This document shows positions 1-7,751 of a DNA stretch of 23,387 nucleotides, one piece after another. A model generated the notes under the pieces. The model did no database searches and had not been told where the DNA came from. It saw only the letters and a list, made by a program, of their open reading frames with translations. The stretch is taken from assembly GCA_900540385.1 (NCBI GenBank), contig UQFY01000022.1, positions 1 through 23,387 of the forward strand. The letters run 5' to 3'. This DNA comes from an uncultured Mollicutes bacterium. GTDB lineage: Bacteria > Bacillota_I > Bacilli_A > RFN20 > CAG-826. The stretch's first letter is position 1; each line of letters starts with the position of its first letter. A program made the position numbers and the translations under genes.

Positions 1-28
1 AAAAAACTCGGATTGCAATTCCGAGTTT
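1..28 (-). terminator. Rho-independent terminator of the IS256-like fragment gene
   Basis: Read on the minus strand, an 8-bp stem (AACTCGGA / TCCGAGTT) with a 7-nt loop is followed by a run of T at the window edge. It begins directly at the TGA stop of the upstream gene, so transcription of that short gene ends immediately after its coding region. Confidence 0.8.
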
Positions 29-501
29 CATGCGAAATTCATTTCGCTTTTGTTCAATTCTAAAGCCGATGAAAGTATTTTTCTTACCATCTTGCCGATG
101 GACTCTCTAGACAAATCGATGCCCATCGCCTCATCTAGATATTTAACTATCTCATTTTGAGATAATCCTCTTAAATACAGCGATTGAATTACATATTCCA
201 AATCCGCCGCGGTCTGTTTATACGGTTGGATTATTTTCGTTTCAAAAAGATTTAACCTATCTCTTGGAACGCTTATCTCAATCCGCCCATATTTCGTTTT
301 TAAGTGGCGTTTATAATATCCGTTTCTGATGTCGAACGTCTGATCTCTTAATGCATCCGTTAAGAAATCTTCGATTTCTCCTTGCAAAAGATCGTTAATC
401 GTTTCTTCAATCTTATCTTTTACAAATTCATCAAGACTATTTTTTACGATAGTCCCTAATTCTTCGGGTTTCTTCCCCTCGATTAATGCTAAAATAGACA
501 T
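28..501 (-). pseudogene. IS256/Mutator-family transposase, N-terminal part only (157 aa)
   Basis: The protein resembles the N-terminal region of IS256/Mutator-type transposases: an acidic helical start, then YYKRHLKTKYGRIEISVPRD, and the helical stretch YVIQSLYLRGLSQNEIVKYL. Full-length family members are near 400 aa and carry a DDE catalytic domain after this region; here the frame stops at about the point where that domain should begin, so no catalytic residues are present. The start ATG has an AAGGAG site 9 nt upstream (an earlier ATG in another frame stops after five codons). A strong terminator sits on the stop codon, so the short form is cleanly transcribed and terminated. It may be a decayed transposase with an internal deletion, or a retained DNA-binding fragment; the sequence alone does not decide. 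Confidence 0.7.
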
Positions 502-664
502 GCCATAGTTCTCCTTATTATTTGTAGCAATTTAATTATAGAGAATTATGGTTTTCTTTTGCTCTCCTTTCTAAAATTTGCTTTCTATAGCCAAACTAGA
601 GTCAGAAACACAAACTAATTGTAAGTCCCGAAAAATATTGTATTCGCACAATTTAATTCAAAAG

Positions 665-722
665 ATTTTAGGGAAACCGGCACATTATGACTAAAAACAT
701 TTTAGGGAAACCGGCACATTAT
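665..722. repeat. Two 24-bp direct repeats (34-bp period), possible insertion-sequence end
   Basis: An identical 24-bp sequence (core TTTAGGGAAACCGGCACATT) occurs at 665-688 and 699-722 with a 10-bp spacer. Spaced, GC-richer direct repeats in AT-rich DNA resemble the multiple transposase-binding repeats at the ends of IS21-family elements, but no IstA/IstB gene lies in the window, so this would be a remnant end. The rest of the 502-887 gap shows only a TATAAT at 535-540 (minus strand) that could serve the transposase fragment; I see no other gene there. Confidence 0.45.
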
Positions 723-887
723 TAAAAAAAGAATTCTAAAAACATATAGAAAAATAAATAACAACCGAATGTTTTTGTTACCTTTTGCAATAAAAGATAT
801 TTTTGTGACTGTTTTCTACCTCATCCCATGAAATAAATTCCCAAAATAGCAATTAGATTGATATCATATTACCGATATGGGGACGAT

Positions 888-3800
888 ATGAAACAAGACA
901 AAGCAAAGGAGAACGTGATTGCTAGAGAAATTTCTCTTTCTATTAAGGAAGGAAAATGGCTTCACGTCGTCTATGATTCTCTTAAAGAAAAGAGAAACAC
1001 TTCTTTTTGGTGCTTTGTGAACGATATTGACCCAGAAAAGAAAAGATTGTTTGTAACTGTTTTTAATGAATTCAAAGGGACGGACACAATTGATTTAACT
1101 TTAGCTTATGAAAGAATATTAGATGCTAAAGTCCTTTCCTTTACCACAGGAAACTATAACGAAAATTTAGTAAAGAAAATCAACGATCACTTAAAAGAAT
1201 TTTCTTGGTTAAAGTTCGAGAACTTCAATAACAATATTCTTCAATATTTAGAGAAATGCTGCGAAGCGGATTCGGACCCTTATATTAAAGATTATGCCAT
1301 GGTTAAAGGAATAGATGCCTCCACGCTTGAAAAAGAAAAAGAGCTGGAATTAAATGACGCACAGATTCATCAACTTGTCCGTTATGTAATTCGACAGGAT
1401 TTAAACGAGTGGGAAAATAAAAAATCAGAACTGGCTCTTTCCCGTCTTTCCATTGATGATGGACCTAAGAAATATATTGTTGCCTATCAAAATATCTTTT
1501 TCTCTCCGAAAGACAAAAAGATAAAAATCAAAGGTGGATTGAAAATCAATCAGTCTTTCCTTATCGAAGGGGTGAAACATTCTTTATATGCATATACCGA
1601 ATTAAGCGCTTCCGAATTCAAGGAATCCCTTATGAACGACTTCGAGGGAACTCTTGAAATTCTTCGACAAGGTATCTCTTCTTTCGAGAAAATTGATACA
1701 CGTCCCGACTTCTTTTGTCTTCAAAGAGATTTTCAACTTAACCTTGCGGAACTTTTTGGAAAGATCGAAACGAGATGGAATGAAAATACATTAAACGCTC
1801 CTCTAAAAGCTTTCTTTGGCAATTCCAGCCTTTCTAACAATGGGCACGTTCTTCCTAATATCGTTCTTTTCGATGATAGGGTGAATGTGGATCAGGCTTT
1901 GTTGATTTACGGCGCTTTAAAAAACAAAGTTACCTATGTCCAAGGACCTCCAGGAACAGGCAAGACCCAAACCATATTCAATACGATACTCTCCGCTTTC
2001 TTTGCAAAGAAAACCGTTCTTATTTCAACAAACAACAATCGTCCATTAGACGGGATTGTAGAAAAGTTGTCCTTTTCCTACGATAACCATAAGATTCCCT
2101 TCCCTTTCTTGCGCTTAGGAAACATGAACAAAATAGAAGAGACAACTCTCCAAATACGTGAAGCGTTTCAAATAGAAGACGAAGAAAACGATCTCTCCGT
2201 GAATGAACTTGAAATCTTAAGGAAGAAAGTGCTTAGCAAAAATAGAGAAGCGGTTATCGCTTTGACTAATTTCCAGAAACGCCGTGTTGCAGAGGAGAAT
2301 CTCGTATTCTTAGAAAAAGTGGAAAAGATGGGTGCTAGAAGTTCCATTATAAAGAAACAAAAACCCTTGCTTCAAAAACAAATCCAAGAGATTCCCTATG
2401 TTAGTGAAAAAGATATCATTTCCCACTTCGTTTCTTTAAAAGAGGACAAAGACGCTTTGAAATATCTCTATTGTTCCTCTTTAAAACACCTTGCTAAACT
2501 TCATTCTCCAAAATACGATGTCCTTCATGAAATTGTTTTAATAGAAGATCCTCGTGAAAGGGCAATGAAATTTAATTCTTTCCTTTCTTGTAATGAAAAT
2601 CTTGATCTTCTTTTAGACGTCTTCCCACTGATATTCACAACCAATATATCTGCGTCAAGATTGGGTGATGGAGACGTTTTCTTTGATCTTCTAATTATGG
2701 ATGAAGCAGGGCAAGCGGATATTGCTCATTCTCTTATACCTATTTCTCGTGCGAAAAGCCTTCTTCTTGTGGGGGATGAAGATCAATTGAATCCTGTGAT
2801 CACGTTAGACGAAAATACCAACGAAGATCTTAAGAAAGAGTTTCAAATCTCTGACACCTATGATTATCTTGCAAACTCCATCCTCTCAACCATGAAAGCG
2901 GCGGATAAAGTCACCAATCGTGTTCTTTTAAGAAATCATTATCGTTGTGGCAAAAGGATTATCAATTTTAATAACCAATATTTCTATCATAATAAGCTTG
3001 TTGTTTCCCCATCTTTAGAGGAAGGGAACGTTTCTTTTATTGATAGTGACAATCATGTACGCACGCCTGTTAAGAATCAGAACTATGAAGAAGCAAAGAA
3101 TGTCGTCTCCTATTGTAAAAAGAACGATATCAGTGATTGTGCAATCATCACTCCGTTTGTAAATCAAGCTAAACTCATCAATGATTTGCTAATCAAAAAT
3201 GGCGTAAAAGAAGTAAAGGCTGCCACCATCCATAGCGTTCAAGGCGCAGAGAAAAACACCATCATAATCGCTACAGGGATCTCCTCTTTTACCTCCCCAA
3301 GAACTATAAAATGGCTCAATTCCCATGGGGAAATTGCTAACGTCGCAGTTTCTCGTGCGAAAAAGAAGCTCGTTGTTTTTGGCGATGAAGAAAAACTAAA
3401 AAACACAAAAACAGGCGACTCCGTATGGAATGAACTTATTCGTTATTGCAAAAGCAAAGGCACGGTCGAAGTTATTCCTTCCGAAAATGATTCCTTAACC
3501 ATCGGGAAGTCGAATGGCTCCATTACGGAAGATGAATTTTACGAAACGATTGAACAAATTGTTTCTATAAAGAAAAGACTTAAAGTGGTGCGCAACCTTC
3601 CTATTAAAGAGTTATTTGAAGAATATCCAAACTCCCAGATGGAATTTGACTCAGTCATATATGAACGTGGAGTTTTAGGCGGATTCAAACCATGTTTTGC
3701 TTTCGAATTTGACGGAGGGGAACATTATTCTGATACCAAACGTATTGAAAGCGATAAACGCAAAATGAAAATCTGTGAGCAACACGGTATCAAACTCATT

Positions 3801-3899
3801 CGTCTTCCAAACTCTTTCTCTAAAGATTATGAATTTCTTAAGAAACTGATTGAAGGTTACAAAGAGGACGACACCCACGAACAGCTGACGCTCTTCTAA
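888..3899 (+). CDS. SF1 (UPF1-like) helicase with C-terminal PD-(D/E)XK nuclease domain (DUF2726-like)
   Basis: This is a predicted DNA or RNA helicase-nuclease of about 1003 aa. An N-terminal beta-rich region (near residues 15-110) precedes the helicase core. Walker A GPPGTGKT is near residue 353, DEAGQ (Walker B) near 605, GDEDQLNPV soon after, LRNHYRCG (motif IV region), TIHSVQGAE (motif V), and VAVSRAKKK (motif VI) near 818. The C-terminus carries FEFDGGEHY near 940, followed by a lysine-rich stretch and GIKLIRL, the pattern of Vsr/DUF2726-type PD-(D/E)XK nucleases. ATG 888 is preferred over TTG 858 because GGGGAC lies just before it. A NERD-nuclease gene follows after 57 bp on the same strand. 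Helicase-nuclease fusions of this kind are frequent in defence islands; the function here is inferred. Confidence 0.85.
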   Translation: MKQDKAKENVIAREISLSIKEGKWLHVVYDSLKEKRNTSFWCFVNDIDPEKKRLFVTVFNEFKGTDTIDLTLAYERILDAKVLSFTTGNYNENLVKKINDHLKEFSWLKFENFNNNILQYLEKCCEADSDPYIKDYAMVKGIDASTLEKEKELELNDAQIHQLVRYVIRQDLNEWENKKSELALSRLSIDDGPKKYIVAYQNIFFSPKDKKIKIKGGLKINQSFLIEGVKHSLYAYTELSASEFKESLMNDFEGTLEILRQGISSFEKIDTRPDFFCLQRDFQLNLAELFGKIETRWNENTLNAPLKAFFGNSSLSNNGHVLPNIVLFDDRVNVDQALLIYGALKNKVTYVQGPPGTGKTQTIFNTILSAFFAKKTVLISTNNNRPLDGIVEKLSFSYDNHKIPFPFLRLGNMNKIEETTLQIREAFQIEDEENDLSVNELEILRKKVLSKNREAVIALTNFQKRRVAEENLVFLEKVEKMGARSSIIKKQKPLLQKQIQEIPYVSEKDIISHFVSLKEDKDALKYLYCSSLKHLAKLHSPKYDVLHEIVLIEDPRERAMKFNSFLSCNENLDLLLDVFPLIFTTNISASRLGDGDVFFDLLIMDEAGQADIAHSLIPISRAKSLLLVGDEDQLNPVITLDENTNEDLKKEFQISDTYDYLANSILSTMKAADKVTNRVLLRNHYRCGKRIINFNNQYFYHNKLVVSPSLEEGNVSFIDSDNHVRTPVKNQNYEEAKNVVSYCKKNDISDCAIITPFVNQAKLINDLLIKNGVKEVKAATIHSVQGAEKNTIIIATGISSFTSPRTIKWLNSHGEIANVAVSRAKKKLVVFGDEEKLKNTKTGDSVWNELIRYCKSKGTVEVIPSENDSLTIGKSNGSITEDEFYETIEQIVSIKKRLKVVRNLPIKELFEEYPNSQMEFDSVIYERGVLGGFKPCFAFEFDGGEHYSDTKRIESDKRKMKICEQHGIKLIRLPNSFSKDYEFLKKLIEGYKEDDTHEQLTLF

Positions 3900-3924
3900 T
3901 GCCAATTTCTTATAAGCTTAATTT

Positions 3925-3933
3925 TGATATAAT
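3925..3933 (+). promoter_or_regulatory. Extended -10 promoter for the NERD gene
   Basis: TGATATAAT matches the extended -10 consensus TGnTATAAT in the short gap between the helicase stop and the NERD start. No good -35 is seen, which is tolerated with extended -10 promoters. It would allow the NERD gene to be transcribed apart from the helicase. Confidence 0.45.
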
Positions 3934-3956
3934 TTCGGTTGGAGTGGAGAAAACCC

Positions 3957-4766
3957 ATGGGATTTTTAGATTTGTTCACACACAGTAAGATTAAAGAACC
4001 ACAAGTCGTTAAAGACGTGGATATGTCGGAATTAGAGAAACTCAATTCTCTTTTAGGCAAGGTTGGAGATGATCAAAAAGATATTGTCGAAAATCAAATG
4101 AAAGCCTCTATGATTGGCTTAGATGGTGAAAAACGTGTCATGTATGAATTAAAGCATCTTTCTAAACCATGTCTTATTCTTCACAATGTTACGTTGTTTG
4201 ATAAATCTGCTGAACAATCTCAGATGGATTTCATTGTTCTTACTCGAAACTGTGGCTTTATTCTAGAATCCAAATGCCTTTCGGGAGATATAAAAATTGA
4301 TTCTGAAGGGAATTTTACCCGTATTCTCAAAACCAAAGACGGCAAGGTTTATAAAACAGTAGGTATTTATAGCCCTATTCATCAAAATGAGATTCATCTT
4401 TCTGTCTTACATACCTTCTTTAATGACAATAAATTTCCAAGATACTACCCAATTGAACCGATTGTTGTTATTTCGAATGATCGTTGCATCGTAAACAAGA
4501 CGTTTGCTCCAGCGACTATCAAAAACGCCATCGTGAAATACGATCAACTAAATGTTAAGATACTCCAACTCATGAACAAACATACAGACGTTGATATTTC
4601 GGACGACAGACTTCTTTCCATTGCGGAAGCCATCAAAGAAAATGATACTCCAAGACCAATTGACTACGTTTCCTCCCTTCACCTTAAACTTGCAAACAAG
4701 GAAGTAATGGAAGAAACGAACAAAGCTCAAGAAAGTGGCTTTATCGATGATGAAAACACGTCTTAA
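3957..4766 (+). CDS. NERD-domain nuclease-related protein, 5' part of a frame split by TAA
   Basis: This 269-aa protein carries the nuclease-related domain (NERD), a PD-(D/E)XK-like fold. The key pattern is visible: GEKRVMYEL near residue 55, SQMDFIVLTR near 88, and the E-x-K of ILESKCLSGDIKI near 103-105. The middle segment YSPIHQNEIHLSVL fits the NERD family. ATG 3957 is chosen with GGAGTGGAGA upstream rather than TTG 3939. The frame ends at TAA 4764-4766 but stays open in the same phase through the two HRDC domains up to 5258. NERD proteins with C-terminal HRDC domains are known, so this is probably the N-terminal half of a broken or recoded NERD-HRDC protein. It likely acts on DNA with the adjacent helicase-nuclease. 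Confidence 0.8.
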   Translation: MGFLDLFTHSKIKEPQVVKDVDMSELEKLNSLLGKVGDDQKDIVENQMKASMIGLDGEKRVMYELKHLSKPCLILHNVTLFDKSAEQSQMDFIVLTRNCGFILESKCLSGDIKIDSEGNFTRILKTKDGKVYKTVGIYSPIHQNEIHLSVLHTFFNDNKFPRYYPIEPIVVISNDRCIVNKTFAPATIKNAIVKYDQLNVKILQLMNKHTDVDISDDRLLSIAEAIKENDTPRPIDYVSSLHLKLANKEVMEETNKAQESGFIDDENTS

Positions 4767-5258
4767 AAATTAAATGACGATAAACTTTTGAAAGAACTCA
4801 AGAGTTATCGTGTACAAAAGGCCGAGAAGTGGAAGACCCAACCCTACAAAATCTTTGACAATCAGATCCTTGAGGGAATCATCACATCTTTACCAGCCAA
4901 TAAAGAAGAACTCCTTCATGTTGAAGGATTCACGGAAAAGAAATATCAATATTTTGGTGAAGATATACTTAAAATCGTCAATGGGGATAACTATGTTCCT
5001 CAAAAAGAGACGGCTCCTGTGTCTGTTTCCTCTTCCGAGCAAAAACTAACCGTTGCTTTAAAGAAATATCGTTTCAAAAAAGCGGAAGAACTTCACGTGC
5101 CCGCTTATTACATCTTTAGCAACGCTCAGATGGACGACCTAGTTAGAAAGAAACCTAAAACAAAAGAAGAGCTTCTTAAAATAACCGGCTTTGGTGAAAA
5201 GAAGGTTGCTTCCTATGGTGAAGACATCATAGAAATAGTTTCAAAAACGAAAGAATAA
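4767..5258 (+). CDS. Tandem HRDC-domain protein, in frame with the NERD gene after a TAA
   Basis: Two HRDC repeats of about 70 aa are seen: KELKSYRVQKAEKWKTQPYK...LLHVEGFTEKKYQYFGEDIL and ALKKYRFKKAEELHVPAYYI...LLKITGFGEKKVASYGEDII. They are separated by a Ser/Pro/Glu linker. HRDC domains bind DNA and are found at the ends of RecQ and RNase D and in some NERD proteins. No Shine-Dalgarno sequence precedes the first possible start (TTG 4788). The codons between the TAA and this TTG still read as HRDC-like sequence (LNDDKLLKELKSYR), so the domain begins upstream of any usable start. The simplest reading is the 3' half of one NERD-HRDC-HRDC gene interrupted by a nonsense codon. Coordinates give the open frame after the TAA. 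Confidence 0.7.
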   Translation, partial: KLNDDKLLKELKSYRVQKAEKWKTQPYKIFDNQILEGIITSLPANKEELLHVEGFTEKKYQYFGEDILKIVNGDNYVPQKETAPVSVSSSEQKLTVALKKYRFKKAEELHVPAYYIFSNAQMDDLVRKKPKTKEELLKITGFGEKKVASYGEDIIEIVSKTKE

Positions 5259-5280
5259 TTCTTTCAAATTTTATTTGACG

Positions 5281-5307
5281 AAAAAAGTGGTTTTCGTTCA
5301 CCCTTTT
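5281..5307 (-). terminator. Terminator between convergent genes
   Basis: On the minus strand AAAAGGGTG pairs with CACTTTTTT around a 9-nt loop (two G-U pairs), followed by T residues. It lies about 40 nt after the stop of the membrane-protein gene. The opposite strand also has a weaker hairpin (CGAAAA/TTTTCG) that could serve the HRDC gene. Confidence 0.45.
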
Positions 5308-5345
5308 TATGATTTAGCACGTCCATTTCTAGCGGATTTTAGTGC

Positions 5346-5825
5346 TTATTTTTGCTCTAAATTTTCGTTTTCATCATTTGAAGGGGTTTCTTCTGGGAGA
5401 ACGTCTTCGACATCGTTATGATTTTCGTTTTCGGAAGGCTCACCCTCTTCGACGTTTTCCTCTGAGGATGGGGCAGACGGTTCAGTTTCTACGGGTGAAT
5501 TATTGTCTTGAACAATGATGTCTTTGTATTTATAGTCCTGGATTTCTTTTAAAGCAAGTTCAGCCGCTTCAGCGTGATCTAAACGAACTAAGGTATGCAC
5601 GTATCCTATATAAGAAACAAGGATTAGTAATGCGAAGCCTAAGACGCCTAACAACAAATATGCGATTTCTGTTACGAGGGCAGCAATACACATGGATACA
5701 ATTCCAAGTATAGAAAGAACGAGGCATGTTCTATATAAGCCTTTCGCAAATCTCCGTAAGAAATCGATTCGGGTTGCATACGCTTGGTTTCTTTCTTGCA
5801 TTATTTTTAACTCTTCAGCTGTCAT
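5346..5825 (-). CDS. Small two-helix membrane protein with acidic tail
   Basis: The protein is 159 aa with no family I recognise. An N-terminal charged segment of about 28 aa is followed by two hydrophobic segments (about 30-52, LVLSILGIVSMCIAALV, and about 54-80, LLLGVLGFALLILVSYIGYV). A cytoplasmic-like linker (HAEAAELALKEIQDYKYKD) and a roughly 50-residue low-complexity tail rich in Glu, Asn, Ser and Pro complete it. The start has AAAGGAG with good spacing. It is convergent with the NERD-HRDC gene and divergent from cassette A, so no operon context helps to assign a role. Confidence 0.7.
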   Translation of the reverse strand: MTAEELKIMQERNQAYATRIDFLRRFAKGLYRTCLVLSILGIVSMCIAALVTEIAYLLLGVLGFALLILVSYIGYVHTLVRLDHAEAAELALKEIQDYKYKDIIVQDNNSPVETEPSAPSSEENVEEGEPSENENHNDVEDVLPEETPSNDENENLEQK

Positions 5826-6066
5826 AAAAAACTCCTTTTTTAATATGATAAAAAATCATTCAATCAAAAAATGATAGGGAGCGACAATAAGTTTGTGATG
5901 GGCGTCTTTGCTTGTTAGGCCTTCCAATCAAGCTCTTACCAATGCCAGACTTCATTTATCGAATTGCAGATTAATCCTCCTAAAATAAAAAGAAATCCTG
6001 TTTTTTCGTTATTTGTTTGTTTGGACTTATGCCATTTGATGTTTTTGTTGCCTTCATTTCCATTTG
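5826..6066. other. Intergenic stretch before cassette A
   Basis: Apart from the AAAGGAG site of the membrane-protein gene, I see no convincing ORF or RNA gene. A loose GCTTG/CAAGC inverted repeat near 5909-5934 has a long loop and no T-run, so it is not called a terminator. Confidence 0.5.
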
Positions 6067-6107
6067 AAATAACACAAAACAATTTATCATAAATCAATTT
6101 GTGTTAA
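6067..6107. repeat. Cassette A left direct repeat (41 bp, palindromic)
   Basis: This 41-bp sequence is identical to 7520-7560 on the other side of the ATPase gene. It contains nested dyads: AACACAAA/TTTGTGTT outside and ATTTAT-c-ATAAAT at the centre. It ends 4 nt before the extended -10 element of the ATPase gene, so a protein bound here would cover the -35 region. Confidence 0.9.
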
Positions 6108-6111
6108 ACTT

Positions 6112-6120
6112 TGCTATAAT
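6112..6120 (+). promoter_or_regulatory. Extended -10 promoter of the cassette A ATPase
   Basis: TGCTATAAT matches the extended -10 consensus and lies just downstream of the palindromic repeat and 19 nt before the start codon. The overlap of the repeat with the -35 zone suggests repression or autoregulation. Confidence 0.6.
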
Positions 6121-6139
6121 TAGTAAAGGAGGCAAAACC

Positions 6140-7525
6140 ATGAGATTTATCGGCAGAGAAAAAGAATTAAAACGTTTATATGATTCCCTTCATCGTCCTT
6201 ATGGGTCGGTTGTGGCTCTTTATGGAAGAAGACGTGTTGGCAAAAGTGCGTTGATTGCAAAAGCGTTAGAGGGGTTCGCTGGCACTGTTATTTCTTTTGT
6301 GGCTTTGGACCGTGCGGGTTATCAAAAGAATTTTGAATTATTGAAAAATAAGGTCAAAGCGGCATTAAAAGAAGAGTATCTTGATTTTAAGTCCATTACG
6401 GACTTGCTTTCTTTTCTTTACATTAAGGCTAAAGAAGCCCCTATGGTTCTTGCGCTGGATGAATATCCTTTTTTGCTAGAAGACCGAGAAGAACTTAATA
6501 GCGAGTTACAAACTGTTATTGACCGATATCAAAAGGATTCCCATCTTAATATCATTTTAAGTGGCTCTTCCTTTGGGAAAATGCAGGAGATTATTGATGA
6601 CCCTTCTCCATTATATGGTCGTTTCAACGAGATTTTGCATATTGAACCTTTTGACTATTGGGATGCTGCCAAATGGATGGGGGATTTATCTCCAGAAAAG
6701 AAGTTTGAGTTTTATGCCGTCTTCGGGGGTATTCCCTATTATTTAGATAACCTCGATTTCAACAAAACCTTGAAAGAAAACCTAATTGAGAAGTTCATTC
6801 CGATTGGATCCTTTTTCGAAAATGAATTACAAAACACGACTTTGAAGGAAATCATGAAAGATGAACGATCCTTCCGTATCGTCTCCTTGATTGCGCAAGG
6901 GAAACATTCCTATTCGGATTTAAATGAAGCTCTCCCTGGAAAGGGGGCTTCCAAAGCGGTGTATGCATTAAACAAATTACTGGATGAGAAAATCATTCAA
7001 AAGTTGACTCCGATTAATTTGAATTCGGAACGAAAAGGTTCCTATTATCTTTGTGATTCCTTACTTGAATTCTATTTTGATTTTCTTTACGAAATGCAGA
7101 CTGAGCGTACCTATATGAGCGAGGAAAAGGTCTACGATTTGATTCGAGATTCTTTCTTACAGAATTACCTACCTCATCAATTTGAGAAGCTTTCTAAGGA
7201 ATATCTTATCCGACGAAACCGCATGGAGCTTAATCAACCTTTGTTTAATAATATTGGTCACTTTGCTTATTATGATCCAAAAGGAAAGAAGAACCTTGAA
7301 TTCGACGTGGTTACGAGTTCAAAAGAGGGGTATGAAAATTACGAATGTAAGTATTTATCTCATCCTCTTAGCCAACAAACAATGGAAAAAGAAATTCACG
7401 ATTGCAAGGAAAGAAAAATTCCATTTACTCGATACGGTTTCTTCTCCAAGAATGGCTTTGAGATAAAGCCTGAAGGAATGGATTGTTACTCCTTAGACGA
7501 TATCTATAATTTGGAAGATAAATAA
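6140..7525 (+). CDS. Cassette A: STAND/archaeal-type ATPase with C-terminal PD-(D/E)XK (DUF234-like) domain
   Basis: This is a 461-aa P-loop ATPase. FIGREKELKRL at the N-terminus and Walker A GRRRVGKS (residues 29-36) are typical of the ATPase_2/archaeal ATPase group. LALDEYPFLL near 103-112 is Walker B, and GSSFGKM is a sensor-like motif. A winged-helix region (about 255-300) follows. The C-terminus has LEFDVV near 386 and YECKY near 401, fitting D...ExK of PD-(D/E)XK nucleases. ATG 6140 is chosen because AAAGGAGG lies 7 nt upstream. The gene stands alone between two identical 41-bp repeats; its stop codon lies inside the right one. A homologue with the same layout is at 17657. Members of this group are multiplied in many archaeal and bacterial genomes and a mobile or defensive role has been proposed; neither is proven. 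Confidence 0.85.
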   Translation: MRFIGREKELKRLYDSLHRPYGSVVALYGRRRVGKSALIAKALEGFAGTVISFVALDRAGYQKNFELLKNKVKAALKEEYLDFKSITDLLSFLYIKAKEAPMVLALDEYPFLLEDREELNSELQTVIDRYQKDSHLNIILSGSSFGKMQEIIDDPSPLYGRFNEILHIEPFDYWDAAKWMGDLSPEKKFEFYAVFGGIPYYLDNLDFNKTLKENLIEKFIPIGSFFENELQNTTLKEIMKDERSFRIVSLIAQGKHSYSDLNEALPGKGASKAVYALNKLLDEKIIQKLTPINLNSERKGSYYLCDSLLEFYFDFLYEMQTERTYMSEEKVYDLIRDSFLQNYLPHQFEKLSKEYLIRRNRMELNQPLFNNIGHFAYYDPKGKKNLEFDVVTSSKEGYENYECKYLSHPLSQQTMEKEIHDCKERKIPFTRYGFFSKNGFEIKPEGMDCYSLDDIYNLEDK

Positions 7526-7560
7526 CACAAAACAATTTATCATAAATCAATTTGTGTTAA
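7520..7560. repeat. Cassette A right direct repeat (41 bp)
   Basis: This is a perfect copy of 6067-6107 in the same orientation. It begins in the last sense codon and includes the TAA stop of the ATPase gene (7523-7525). In RNA the dyad can fold into an A-U-rich stem, but without GC pairs and T-run it is a poor terminator. Outside the 41 bp the two flanks diverge at once. Confidence 0.9.
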
Positions 7561-7692
7561 TTTAGCATTAGAGTAATTTTGCTACATAGTTAGGAAAAAG
7601 AAGTAATACTCCTGCTTTGATTGTCTACCATAAATTGAAGTACTAGGACATTCCCTTTCAAAACGACAGCTTAATCTATCGAAAAATATTTT

Positions 7693-7720
7693 TACAAAAA
7701 AGAAGGCATTTAAGCCTTCC
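7693..7720 (-). terminator. Terminator of the nucleoside ABC operon
   Basis: On the minus strand GAAGGC-ttaaat-GCCTTC is followed by TTTTTTG. It lies about 30 nt after the stop of the last permease gene. The stretch 7561-7692 between cassette A and this hairpin shows no gene. Confidence 0.8.
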
Positions 7721-7751
7721 TATAGTCTTATTTCTATTTAAAGAAGATACA

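Noticed and set aside
5909..5934. GCTTG/CAAGC inverted repeat as a terminator or RNA
   Set aside because: The loop is long, the stem short and there is no T-run.
7520..7560. Right repeat of cassette A as a rho-independent terminator
   Set aside because: The dyad is almost all A-U, has mismatches and lacks a T-run; the identical left copy sits upstream of the promoter, where a terminator makes no sense.
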